Shown here piece by piece: positions 12,540 through 23,400 of a stretch of 64,000 nt of DNA. The DNA comes from Enoplolaimus lenunculus (Eukaryota > Nematoda > Enoplea > Enoplida > Thoracostomopsidae), in contig JASANG010002610.1 of NCBI GenBank assembly GCA_030248215.1, positions 151,521-215,520 of the forward strand, given 5' to 3'. How positions within the stretch are numbered: position 1 is the stretch's first letter; the number at the start of each line of letters is the position of its first letter. A model generated the notes under the pieces. It saw only the letters and a program-made list of their open reading frames with translations, did not search any database and was not told where the DNA came from. The position numbers and the translations under genes are program-made.

Positions 12540-12800
12540 GTGTCCAAGTTTTGAGATCTGCAGTTGCGTGTGGTCGTTCTCGTTGGTTTGAAAACCTATT
12601 GCTCAACTAGTGATACAAGCTATACGTAATTGAGAATATAAGCCCTTGTTACAACTCTGGAGTTTAATAATTCAACGCTTTAAAGCTTGGACTAAACAAC
12701 GTGCTGGAGTTTAAGACAGTGTAAAACAGTGGCAAATCTGACAGGTCACTCAGGTCATGGGCTTCCAAAGGCGATGAGATTCCCCATCGACTGACGAAAA
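12540..12800 (+). repeat. Dispersed repeat M, uninterrupted copy
   Basis: The sequence ACAACTCTGGAGTTTAATAATTCAACGC and about 120 bases after it match 14801-14940 closely. The 14.4-14.9 kb copy has an inserted tRNA-cored MITE at this point, so this copy shows the state without it. Confidence 0.65.
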
Positions 12801-13024
12801 CCAAAAATTTCGTCTTACAATTTAGTACATACTATACAAACAAGCTTAAGACGGTTCAGACAACTTCCCCACCTTGTGTTTTGGGGGGTTACGGGCTGTT
12901 CTTTATTTCTCAACACAGTGCATCATTTTGACCTTAGACTGGTTTCTTACGCTATTATCTATGATTTACCGTTAGCTTGGAATACACTTTTAAACCTCGA
13001 GGACACTATCAAGAATGTAGGTAG

Positions 13025-13433
13025 CAGGGTGCAACCGGGCCGGTGGTGAATGATATCGAAGCTGGAGCCGAAGGTCGACAAACCTTGCCGGAGCTGGACG
13101 TGGAGCCGGATCGGACGCGAAATTAGATAGTTAACATGATGTTTTAATTTGTTAATTTTAGCAAATATCTGTAATGTGTTGTTAAGTCGATTGGTTTTTA
13201 CGCTTATTTTTTATTAAATCAACGGCACTTGTTTTCAACAGTGTGCCAAACGTTAAAACGAAAAACGCCAAACAGATGAATATTGCGGAACTGCGTAAAA
13301 TTTTACTACCCAAAACGCCGGAAACTACGGCAAAAATTCTACTGGACCCGGAGCCGGACAACGATTTCCTTCCGCAGCCGGTCGATTTTTCTGCCAAAAC
13401 AGGAGTCGGAAGCAGATATCCGGTGGCACCCTC
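13025..13433 (+). mobile_element. hAT-like MITE family F
   Basis: It starts CAGGGTGCAACCGGGCCGG and ends CCGGTGGCACCCTC. The flanks GTAGGTAG and ATAGGTAG match at 7 of 8 bases. CAGGG ends with an 8-bp duplication are typical of hAT transposons. The short frame at 13243-13437 is within it and is not regarded as a gene. Confidence 0.75.
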
Positions 13434-13980
13434 ATAGGTAGGTAATATATACTATGAGTAATCAGTTTATCTAAGTGCTGATCTTTACTTGATCGAGCAA
13501 AAATATATGTAATCTAACTAGCGCAATTGACATTAATAAAACTATGATTGGGAAGTTTGACCTCTATAACAGTACAAACGTTAACTGCAATATAGGCTCC
13601 TACTGATTAAAAGTCAAAATAGGCAACCCAAATTGTTAATTCTACCCCTGATTCGGGTCGTTTATTTTGCCACGACTTCAAAACTGCATGAGCATTCGAC
13701 ATTGTTTTAGATTTTAAACTCTGCAGAATATAGAACTGATCCGTTTTATCCTCAGAGTACCTAGAAATAAATAAAAAAAACTCTAAAACCTTCACATTCC
13801 TACGTTTTGCTGTCAGACCAGAGATATGCAATTGCGAAAACCACGAGTATTTGATGTTCAAACACCATGTGAGCTTTTTATGGCATTTTCAAATACCAAC
13901 TACCATCATCTTTCCCTGAATTAATGGCTGCGGATATAACCGGGCATTGAGTATAATATACTAACATATCTGGTAAGATC
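13434..13980. other. Gene-free stretch
   Basis: AT-rich spacer. The minus frame at 13607-13861 has no recognisable domain. Confidence 0.4.
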
Positions 13981-14150
13981 GGTCCGGCCCGTAGCCGGAG
14001 GGGGCCAGAACGCGCGGCTCAACTCACGCTGAAAAATTATGCCTCCCCCTAGACATATCTCAACTTCGCTCGCAAGTCATCGGAAACTCCAGTAGGTTCT
14101 GTCTGAAACATTTTTAGCTCCCTGGCCCCATTAGGTGAGCTAGTTACTTG
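13981..14150 (-). repeat. Family K repeat (GGTCCGTAGCC ends)
   Basis: It carries GGCCCGTAGCC, CGCAAGTCATCG, AACATTTTTAGCTCC and GTGAGCTAG, which recur in the same order at 24433, 31745 and in reverse at 15407, 16644 and 16908. A transposon family is likely, but its ends are not firmly set. Confidence 0.6.
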
Positions 14151-14236
14151 ACGGCTGCCGTATATCTATATAAGATGTTTGTTCCGACCACTAATTGCAA
14201 TTTCAAGTTGTGATAATATTGTTAGTTGCAAACTTA

Positions 14237-14360
14237 GGCCAATGTAAAGAACAGGGGCGGAACAGTATTATAAGCTTATTCCTAAGCCTAAGCCTAAGCC
14301 TAAGCCTAAGCCAAGCGAAACAATTAGTCTGAAGCTTAAGCTTATTCTCATAGAGTAAAA
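14237..14360 (+). mobile_element. Truncated MITE family A
   Basis: It starts GGCCAATGTAAAGAACAGG with a CCTAAG block and the AAGCTTAAGCTTATTCT segment, then stops before the right terminal repeat. Confidence 0.75.
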
Positions 14361-14540
14361 CTTTGTTTCCATCAAAGCTAAAAATATTATACTAGTGGCA
14401 AACACTTTGAGACCTGCGCTCATATTCTCAAAAGTATATGAAACCTATCTATCAGTTAGTGATACGTCTGGTAACTTTCGAAACAGCCAATGGTGTACAA
14501 CTCTGGAGTTTAAGCGAAAAATTTTCAGTTTACTATCTAT

Positions 14541-14800
14541 AACCCTTTCTCATATTGAGTTGCCTGTAGGCAACTCAGCCCAGTGCATATACGTTAAATA
14601 GTATATATCGCACCGTGTTTAACAATTGCAACACGTATACATAGTACTAAATCACCACAAGACGTGAGAGCCCCCTCGGGCTCGAGCGTCAAGCTCCTAT
14701 AGCTGAGTGCTGATGGTAACGCCTCCCACTCCAGTCACTAGAGTTCGAATCCTAGCAGAGGTCTCAGGGGAAATAGAAAATATTCATGTGAGAAAGGGTT
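14541..14800 (+). mobile_element. MITE family L with tRNA-like core
   Basis: The ends AACCCTTTCTCATATTGAG and CATGTGAGAAAGGGTT are inverted repeats. The middle holds an A-box-like TAGCTGAGTGCTGATGG (14699-14715) and a B-box-like GAGTTCGAATCC (14741-14752) at tRNA-like spacing, so an RNA polymerase III promoter is possible. No convincing anticodon arm is formed. It sits inside repeat M. Confidence 0.75.
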
Positions 14801-14940
14801 AATAATTCAACGCTTTAAAGCTTGGACTAAACAACGTGCTGGAGTTTAAGACAGTGTAAAACACTGGCAAATCTAGCACGTCACTCAGATCATGGGCTTC
14901 CAAAGGCGATCAGATACCCTGCCGATTGACAAAAAAAGTT
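14801..14940 (+). repeat. Right part of repeat M
   Basis: It matches 12668-12800 (AATTCAACGCTTTAAAGCTT, CATGGGCTTCCAAAGGCGAT). It is separated from its left part by the family L insertion. Confidence 0.65.
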
Positions 14941-15406
14941 TGAGGGCAACAGCTGCTTCAATTCATTGGTTTTAAAACCTTTCACTAACTGGCCCTGTAC
15001 TTATCAGGCTTGCATCATTAGATTATAAAGTTACGAACTTGCTTTGTAATCTCGTCATATTTTTCACGTTATTTCGCTAGAAAAGACATTGTATAAGCTT
15101 CAGATAAATGATTTGCATCGCAAAATTTTCAGCACCGCGAAGAGGTTTTTGCGAGAATATATACATTTCGACTATACTCGCTCGTTTGGATCCGCCACCG
15201 CTACTGATTCAGTTACAAAAATAACATCAGCTCTATTAGATCTTGTGGCTACGTCTCAATTATATGCATGGTACAGATCAACAGTCAGTTAGTTATAAGT
15301 CACGTATCATTCCAACTATAAATCAAGGGTGACACATACTAAATCAAACGTATTTTTTATTAAGTTTACTTTTAATACAGTGTGAAATTTTAGGCCCCCC
15401 CAACTC

Positions 15407-15573
15407 AGGCCCGTAGCCAGCTCACCTTGGTAGAAGGGCAAAAAAATTTTCAGGAGCGGCATACAAGGGTTTTTGTTGACTTACAAGCAATGTTGAAAAT
15501 TATGTAGGGGGGCCACAATTTTTTCAGGGGGGGCTGACCCACCCTAGGCCCCTTTTGGATATGGACCCGCCCC
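15407..15573 (+). repeat. Family K repeat
   Basis: GGCCCGTAGCCAGCTCACCTT, TTTTCAGGAGCGGCATACAA, TTGACTTACAAGCAA and a G-run ending near GGACCCGCC. It is in the opposite orientation to the copy at 13981. Confidence 0.65.
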
Positions 15574-16640
15574 AACTTTCGGTATTGACCAATGAGAGGG
15601 GCTGGCTGGCAAATGGTGCTAAACACAATTGATAATACAACTCGGATGTCAAATTGAAATCACAACACTCTCCTTGATGTACTACGCTTCACCTTTACTT
15701 TTATATTATGCATATACCATTTATATGAATACAAGATCGAAAATTTACACAATCATTGGACTGAGTAAAATATTACATCACAAAATCGATTTAATGGCAC
15801 TTAGACGTGTCCCTATGATTACTTGAAAAATTTAAATTTGAATAAACGTTCAACCGACGCTTTTTCCTTTGGCTAAAGCAACTGAGTTGATTATGCGTCA
15901 ACTCAGATCGTAATATTGACCCCCTGTCAGCCTGCTTTACATTAGGATGACCGCTTTGTGTATTTTTCAACCAATGGTATATTAAAGGTAACTTTTCCCA
16001 CAACGAAATATAATTGCAAAAGGCACAAGAACACCGAAACAATATTAAACCAGAGTCAACCAGGGTCGTAGCCGGATACCCAATAACGGAAGGGCCCATC
16101 AAATCCGGCCAGGAATGCGATTTCTGGTAGGCGATAATGAGTTAATAGACACGCGGAGTAGTTTCAAAAAACCTCTCGAGCGAAGCGAACGAATACCCCA
16201 GCGCCTTTTAGTATTTACCGTTTATATTGTAAGAGGAAACCCCAGGTTTGGTGGGGTTTTCGAGGATCCAGTGACACCCGTATATTTTACTTGAGGTGTC
16301 GGCTGACAACCCAGACACGCGTATTCCCACATGCCTGCAAATGCGTTTAAGTTGCTGACACGTAACCAGGAATTATACGGCAAGGGGACGAGCCAACATA
16401 TAATTCTTTTGTCGTTAAAAAATTCGACAAGGGGGCTGACATGATTATTTCAACAGTGTTAGCAGGCTATTTGCGCCCAGGAAAATGTTTATTTAGCGTA
16501 TTAGACCTGTTTTAGGTATATGCACCGATATTTAGTATCCTGCATGTGAATGATACTCAAACGTGACCTGAAGCTATATACCTGAACCAAATTTAATCTG
16601 TTTTTAAATTAGCGTCACTGATAGCTTCCTAACGGTACAT
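15574..16640. other. Gene-free stretch
   Basis: No gene is supported. Small frames at 15629-15826 (plus) and 15791-16102 (minus) lack splice context or domains. Confidence 0.4.
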
Positions 16641-16643
16641 GGC

Positions 16644-16805
16644 TACAGCAAAGCCAGATCAGTGGCTAACTTGGTAGAAGCTGAAAAATTTTCACGAACG
16701 GTATACAAAGGTTTTCGATGAGCTACAAGCAAGGGTGACAATTTCCTAGGGGTGGTCAAAATTCTTTCGGGTTGTACTCAGCTCCGCTGAACCCGGCTGA
16801 CTGCG
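16644..16805 (+). repeat. Family K repeat, diverged
   Basis: AAAATTTTCACGAACGGTATACAAAGG and GAGCTACAAGCAAGG align with the family K middle. Confidence 0.5.
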
Positions 16806-16907
16806 GGTCCGGTCAATGTTTACAAACACGACAAAGTTTAAAAAAACTAATAAAATCAATACCATTTCGGACATAGGCGTCGCCAGAATATTGGGCTGGA
16901 TACGCCT

Positions 16908-17062
16908 TTAGCTATCTCACGTTGCCAAAGGACTAAACATTTTTCAAGAGGCGCATAGAAGGGTTTTCGATGGCATGCAAGCAAGCTGGAAAATTTTCTA
17001 GGGCGAGGGGAAAAATTCTTTCAGAGGAGCTAAGCCCTCCTAGGCCACTCTGTCTACAGGCC
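16908..17062 (+). repeat. Family K repeat, diverged
   Basis: CTATCTCACGTTGCC, TTTTCAAGAGGCGCATAGAA and GCATGCAAGCAAG match the family; it ends near CTACAGGCCTG. Confidence 0.5.
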
Positions 17063-18505
17063 TGGGGTACGGTTGTGCAGGTGAGAATTTAGAGAGCAAC
17101 ATATAATAGCATGAATTGCAATGTGATACCCATTTAAGATATAGTTTTACTCGATAATTTTGTTTATATAAAAATAGTTTAGAAAGTCTATGAAGAGGGG
17201 AACTGCATACCTTGCATTTACTTGGCGGCACCATTGATTGCACACACTTTATACGTCATATATATTTGGGCAAACCCTATTTATTGAGATCTTCATTACA
17301 AAATAACATACACAACACGGCATAAAACGGTGTCGATGCACGTAAACTGTAGTTTTGCTCGTTCATCAGCGGTCGATCCAAAAAGTTGTGAAAGGGAGGC
17401 GCCATAAGTCAAAAGCCATTGTTACTGATAAACTTTAACACAAAACCTTGGTTTTGATCTCTGTTCGGCTCATCTTGGTCGGGTTGGACCCATCCCTTGG
17501 ATCAAACGTTCATATTTGGCTTGCGGAAACAATATTAAGCCATTTATTAATCTAAAATTTTAAACCATCTCATTTTACAAACCGACGTTTTATAAAAGAC
17601 TAAAACTTATGAGCAGTATATATATGTCGTTTCTCCAAACAGCTATCCACCCTGTTTTACAACTGGGAAGTCTTTAAACGCCAATCATTTGCCCAGTGCG
17701 GCCCAATAAAATTACTGGAATGTAAACTGATTTTGATTGGCCATTTTCCGATCACTCTGTTTATAAACGTGTGAATATTGACTATGGGGAAATCCATTTC
17801 CAAATTTACACACCGTTACTCAAATGATTGATTCTGATACGCCGGAAGTCTACTTCTTTTCACCTATCCGCATCCATTCAAATTAATTTGTATTCCAGTA
17901 GTTGTCCAGGCTGTTCAGAAGGAAAAATTTTGTGCTTGGAACATGCCAGTTATTAACTGGAGCAAACAGGCGTTTGGGGTACGACATATAATTTGTCGTA
18001 AGGCACTCAGCCAATTAATGTGAGTGTCAGATGATTTTTCCACCATTCACTATACAATGAATGCTAATGCTAATATAAATCTTGAATAGAACTTTAACAC
18101 CAAAACTTTCAATCTGTATAAAACAACATTGATTATTCGAACGGATTACACATAAATTGTGCCTAAGATGACTAAAAACGTCTTTTAACATATATCTGCA
18201 AGGCCGAATTTCTGGTCCACAAAAAGACACCAGCCTTCCCCGAAATAATTTTGAGCAAAAAGTAACGGTATGCCCAGCGGCAGATACATACCACCATGGC
18301 ACATAGCACTTGTAGGCGTACTCCCACGCGTGCTAATATTCGTTATTTAAGTTAAACTCGACCGTAAACAACAGCTGTACGAACAGCAATCTGAATTACG
18401 TTGAGTTGAACGCAACTTCTTGAGGCAAAATATTGTGTTTTTTCTTTAAAGCAGCCACAAAATACGAACACTAAACCGTGTATGAATCCCAAACATAAAT
18501 CGTTA
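17063..18505. other. Gene-free stretch
   Basis: The longest frame (minus, 18027-18302) has no domain, signal or splice context, and is not called. No repeat family is recognised. Confidence 0.4.
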
Positions 18506-18838
18506 TACAGTAGTGACCCGAAAAAGCATCTTGAAACAATCAAAGCGGTTCCATTTTTGAGTCTCAATCAATAGGCGTTCTCATTTTGCTTATTAGTGTC
18601 TTTAGATAGAGTCCAAAAATGTTTATTAGGGTGAATAACTGTCAACATTAGCGTATGTTGTATACCTAAACCGTTCCGGGACCAAAGACACTTAATAACC
18701 ATGAGAATAGCATAAAAGGGAAACGTGAGAGCCGAAATAACAGGGGAGGGTTGAAAAAACTGCGTCACCGAATACAAGAGAGCAGTCGGGAGAGGCAAAA
18801 TAAATATTAGTTCGCATCTTATTCAGGTCACTACAGTA
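18506..18838 (+). mobile_element. MITE family G, diverged
   Basis: It opens TACAGTAGTGACCCGAAAAAG and closes with the inverted partner TCAGGTCACTACAGTA. GAGTCTCAATCAATAGG near the start is the family's GAGTCCCAATAAATAGG. Confidence 0.7.
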
Positions 18839-19049
18839 GATACTATCTATTGCCCAGTAAAAAGCATATTGCAACATCAGCACAGAAATCAACACGAACT
18901 ATAGGCATCTGGCAAATGAGTAAAGCTTGGCTTCTGCGAACATATGTCGAAAAATAAATTCACGCATGCCAGCTTTCGGCTTTCGTGTAGAAATTTCGGT
19001 AACCATTCACCCCTGTAAAAATACAAGATAATAAACGACAATCATACAT

Positions 19050-19316
19050 AACCCTTTCTCACATGAATATTTTCTATTTCCCCTGAGACCTACTTTTATG
19101 CTAGGATCCGAACTCCAGTGACTGGAGTGGGAGCCGTATACCATCACCACTCAGCTATAGGAGCTTGACGCTCGAGTCCGAGGGGGCTCTCACGTCTTGT
19201 GGTGATTTAGTACTATGTATACGTGTGGCAATTGTTAAACAAGGTGCGATATATATTATTTAACGTATATGCACTGCGCTGAGTTGCCTATTAGCAACTC
19301 AATGTGAGAAGGGGTT
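19050..19316 (-). mobile_element. MITE family L with tRNA-like core
   Basis: Reverse-oriented copy of 14541-14800. It runs from AACCCTTTCTCACATGAAT to CAATGTGAGAAGGGGTT. The core shows the complement of the A box (CACTCAGCTATAGG) and of the B box (GGATCCGAACTCC). Confidence 0.75.
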
Positions 19317-19339
19317 AACATTTCTTTTGGGTATTTATG

Positions 19340-19770
19340 GTATCCAGAAGTGTAAAGTTGGTAAAAATTTTTTTACCCGCGATGCGTTTTACCCCCTCAA
19401 ATTGAATTTTTTGTCTTGTGGGTATACCCGCGCAAAACTGTTTTACCCGTTACCCGCTTTTACCTGCACAAAATTCCATTACCATTACTCGCCTTTACCA
19501 GCCTTTGCATTTCCTTCAGCGTTCATTACAATTGTGTAATTTTACAGTGCATTGATGTTACTCGCTACTTAGTTGTCACTCTTACGGTAAAAACAGTTTA
19601 AAAATTTAAGTTTTTCTACATTATCTGGTTTCAAGTTTTTTGTGGAAATTTTAAGCGGGTAAAGAATATCGAATTTTTACTCGCGCTGAGAAATCGTTTA
19701 CCCGCGGGTATACCCGCGTCAAAATTTTTTTACTCGTCCGGTAACCGCGGGCAGCGTACAGTTGAGATGG
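19340..19770 (+). repeat. Family E repeat (GGTATACCCGCG)
   Basis: It is rich in TACCCGC and GGGTATACCCGCG units and contains GTGTAATTTTACAGTGxATTGATGTTACTC and AAACAGTTTAAAAATT. The same blocks recur at 57880-58120 and 58410-58650. It is probably a decayed DNA element; the short frames in it are shadows. Confidence 0.6.
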
Positions 19771-19775
19771 TGTCA

Positions 19776-19898
19776 CGACAATTCGTCGCCCAACAACTCG
19801 GCGCTTATCATTATGCTTAGGCTTAGGCTTAGCATTACGCATAGGATATGCTTAGATTTATTCAATGGCTTAAGACACTGCTGGGCGACAAGTTGTCG
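19776..19898 (+). mobile_element. Small TIR element (family C) with TTAGGC block
   Basis: Ends CGACAATTCGTCGCCCAACA and its inverted partner TGCTGGGCGACAAGTTGTCG match at about 17 of 20. Inside is a short GCTTAGGCTTAGGCTTAG block. The ends differ from families A and B. Confidence 0.65.
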
Positions 19899-19905
19899 AT
19901 TTAGT

Positions 19906-19972
19906 ACTGTTGCAGTAGATTAAGCATACTCCTAAGCCTAAGCCTAAGCCTGAGCGTTGCAAAAGCGTATTC
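19906..19972 (+). repeat. Fragment of MITE family B
   Basis: GTTGCAGTAGATTAAGCATACTCC followed by three CCTAAG units and GAGCGTTGCAAAAGCG matches the family B left half. Confidence 0.6.
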
Positions 19973-20227
19973 CATGACAGCCTTAACAAACCGATGTCTC
20001 GAAGTTGAATGCTACAATAAAGATTCGCATTCTCAACTGTGCGAAGCACCTATCACCAGTCAGTAATACGTTTTTAACTTATTGAATTGCAACAACTGCG
20101 ATGTTTAAAAATTCGAACAGAGGTAGGACAGATCGAATCCGAAAGATGAGCTTGTATTCTACTGTGAATATTCATTGAGTCAAAAGTTACAAAACCTATC
20201 GCAGACTGGTTAGATGTATTATACACA

Positions 20228-20354
20228 GGGCCCAAATAAACATCAAGAGCGAAACATTTTTCTGCAGGACTGCAATCTTTAAACTAATTTATTTGCTAAG
20301 GATTAGGATTAGGAATATGCATATAATACTGTTACGGCCCTGTTCTCTACAATG
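20228..20354 (-). mobile_element. Decayed MITE family A
   Basis: GGCCCAAATAAACATCAAGAGC, TTTTTCTGCAGGACTGCAAT and AATATGCATATAATACTGTT match the family; only two degenerate hexamers remain. Confidence 0.6.
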
Positions 20355-20442
20355 AGTGTACACAGTTACTTGGAATTTGATATTCAACGTTAAAATGGGC
20401 TGAGAAATTTGTTGGAATTTTGTTTGTTACCTGTATTTTCTG

Positions 20443-23400
20443 TTATACTCCCACTCCGTATAAATCTGCTGGTGATGATTTAGAATCCGGCGTTCGGCAG
20501 CACTCGGACCACTGAACAAATTAAATTGTAGCAACATTGAACCCTGAAAAATTTACTATAAAGAAAAAAGCGTAAATAATATCGTATCGCAAGCTTGGCT
20601 TTGATCAAGTTTTCTGAGAAACTTTGCAAACAATACAAGAGGCCGGACAGGAAGCAAATCCTCTCATCGCCATTTCTGGATAGGCAAGAAATAGAACTTT
20701 CAACAGAGTTTTGAATAACCTTCTAAATCCTAGAAATTTAAAACGTTTTAATACACGACGTTGTACCTCAAAAAGCTGAAATTCTGGTTACGCTCCTGTT
20801 TAAAAAGCTGACAGAAACAACGTCTATACAAAGTTGCGGATTTCGAAGCCAAATTTTCGCACCGGATAAAATTGTTATCCAGCGTCGCGTGTTAACCTCC
20901 TTATCGCCGACCAACGCTTAAGTTTACACTTAGCCAACAGGTCTTCCTGGATAATCAAATTTTAATTGACAACCGGGGCAATAATTAATTCGAACCACGG
21001 GAACCATGACAGCATGATTAAAAATGGAATATAGTTGAAAAAATTTTCATTTGGCTCTTTCTCACTTGAATATTGTACCTATTTTTTGAGATCCTGTTTT
21101 ATGCAACTTCCACAATAACATGCGTACACCAGGTGACTTTTGAACGGGGTAGTGTCATGGACACTGACGCCAAAAAAGCTTTGCTTCAGTGTCCATGAAT
21201 GCTACCCCCTCAAAAGTCACCTGTTGTACGCATGTTATCGTGAAAGTTGCATTAAGCTACAATTTGAACTGACGACTCTAGCGTGAGAGGCGTTTACCAT
21301 CTGCACTCAGTAGCAGGAATTTACCTGTAACTCAAGCTCGAGTTGAGCTCCGACCCCTCTTGGCTTGAGTAGATAATGTACGGTGTACACACTTGATAAT
21401 CGTTTAACACTATGCATGTTGTGTGTTATATTGCGTACACAGTTTGCGCTGCGAAACCCAACCTGGTTTTCGAAGCGGTTGTTATACGCGCCTCATCAAA
21501 CTTACATATCCCCTTAAATCGAGTGCTTCCAAAAACTGCTTAAACGACGCCATTTCTTCTCGATCCAAAAAATCCGGCCGGCCGTCTTTGTTTTCGTCCA
21601 GTGTGCCCCAATCGTGAATACAAAACGTATCTTTGTACAAATATTCGCCAGGTCGATCAGGACATTTGAGGTGTTTCTTTGACTGAACGCTGGATTCGTT
21701 TTTCAGCGAGTCCAAATTTGAACATACGTCACAGTACACACTGAAATATTGGCCGTGTATTTTGAAGACCTGTGTATACAGCATCACAGACAACAAGTTT
21801 GGTAATTTAGTCTTGTAACAGTGGAATCAATGAATGATGATGAGATTCAAAAATTGAGTATGTTTTTCGAATTTTGATTTTGTTCTATTACAGTGTCAAT
21901 TGTGACTTTAGCACTAATTGAAATAGTTCATCAGTTTGAAAACTTATCGCTAACTGGTGATATGTGCTAAACTCGTTTGAGAATACGGGCCAGAGTATTC
22001 TTATACAAACGATACTGTGCCTTCCTTATCAGTGGCGCAGCAGCCAAGTGAAGAAACATCTCCTTGTTTACGCTTAGAAGTTTTTGCACACGAGCCAAAA
22101 CAGTGAAGAAAAATTCATGAAAAAATGGTAAAGTCCTTTACTACCTTACAAATTACTAAAATTGCGTTCAGCTTCCCGCTCGCTTCGCTAGCATATTTAT
22201 GGTGCCTCGTCCTATGTTTGTTTCACTGTTTTCGATCGGCTACTGCGCCCTGACAATTAGTGTTTCAATTGATTTGTTGGAATTGTCGATGCCGCAATAT
22301 TGGGCTGAGGGGAGCAAACAAGAATCTTACAGATAAGTTTTAAATCACTTATTGTGGCTACAAATTTTCAGTTATTTACTTAAATAGCCGACTTAAGTAA
22401 ATTCTTCGCTTTTCGAACAAAAACAGACAAACGCCAAATGTGAGCCATTGTCGTAACAAAAAAATAATAGCTTTGCTTTAAATTAAGAAGGTACTACAAG
22501 TCCACGATTTCAGTTAGACAAAGGTTAGCATGACTTTGCTGTTAATCTGTAATATATTAAATTTAGTCAGCAACTTCACTATTCACCTGGCTTGAGTAAG
22601 CTCTTCAAAAAAGACTAAGTGGTTAAAGCAATTACTTAGCGCGTATTTAAGTACAAAGTCGTACTAAAGTAAGGTTTCAGAAACTTAGCCATTACAGACT
22701 AAAAATACCCTACAAGTAAGGTTTCAGAAACTTAGCCATTACAGACTAAAAATACCCTACAAAATGTTACGTTTCTGAAAACAAAATTTTGAAAATTTAC
22801 AAAAAATGATATGTTTTCGCAAGGGAACAGCAGTCGATCAAAACCGTGGAACCACATACCCGAGAGCGTAATATATAATGGTGGAATAAACCTCGGGACC
22901 GAAGCGAACGAGAAGCCGTATGCAATGCGGATGTGTTGAGAGGTGTCCTAAACTTGCTCAGATGCTGCAACCATTTCCGCTAATTCGCACAGAACAGAAC
23001 AATGCGGTTAAACTGGAAACGTGTAGCGATTCCTTGACTTTGAATCGAGTTTATTACCCAAAGTTAACTTGTATGTACACGATTTATCCACAACCCTGTT
23101 TTTTATCCGGTACTAAGTGTTGAACTAAAATTAATAAAATATTTTTTACTGCGAGATTTTTCAATATAATGCTTGCTGAAAACTGTCCCCAGGTTCGTAA
23201 TTACTCGACCTTGTGAGGGTAACATCCGGTGGCGTCCCATGGAATGTGGATTAGAGAGGGTAGGTACCAAAAACTTAAAATATTGTTTTAACGGAGAATT
23301 GGCAAATCGCTATCGATGGTCGAGTGCGGCAGGATTCTTACCTGACAGGCATGATTTCTGATTGGCGTCTGCGGCTTCTTGCCCTGCCTACCCACCCACC

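Noticed and set aside
18027-18302. 91-codon minus frame
   Set aside because: No domain, signal or splice context; composition fits chance in AT-rich DNA.
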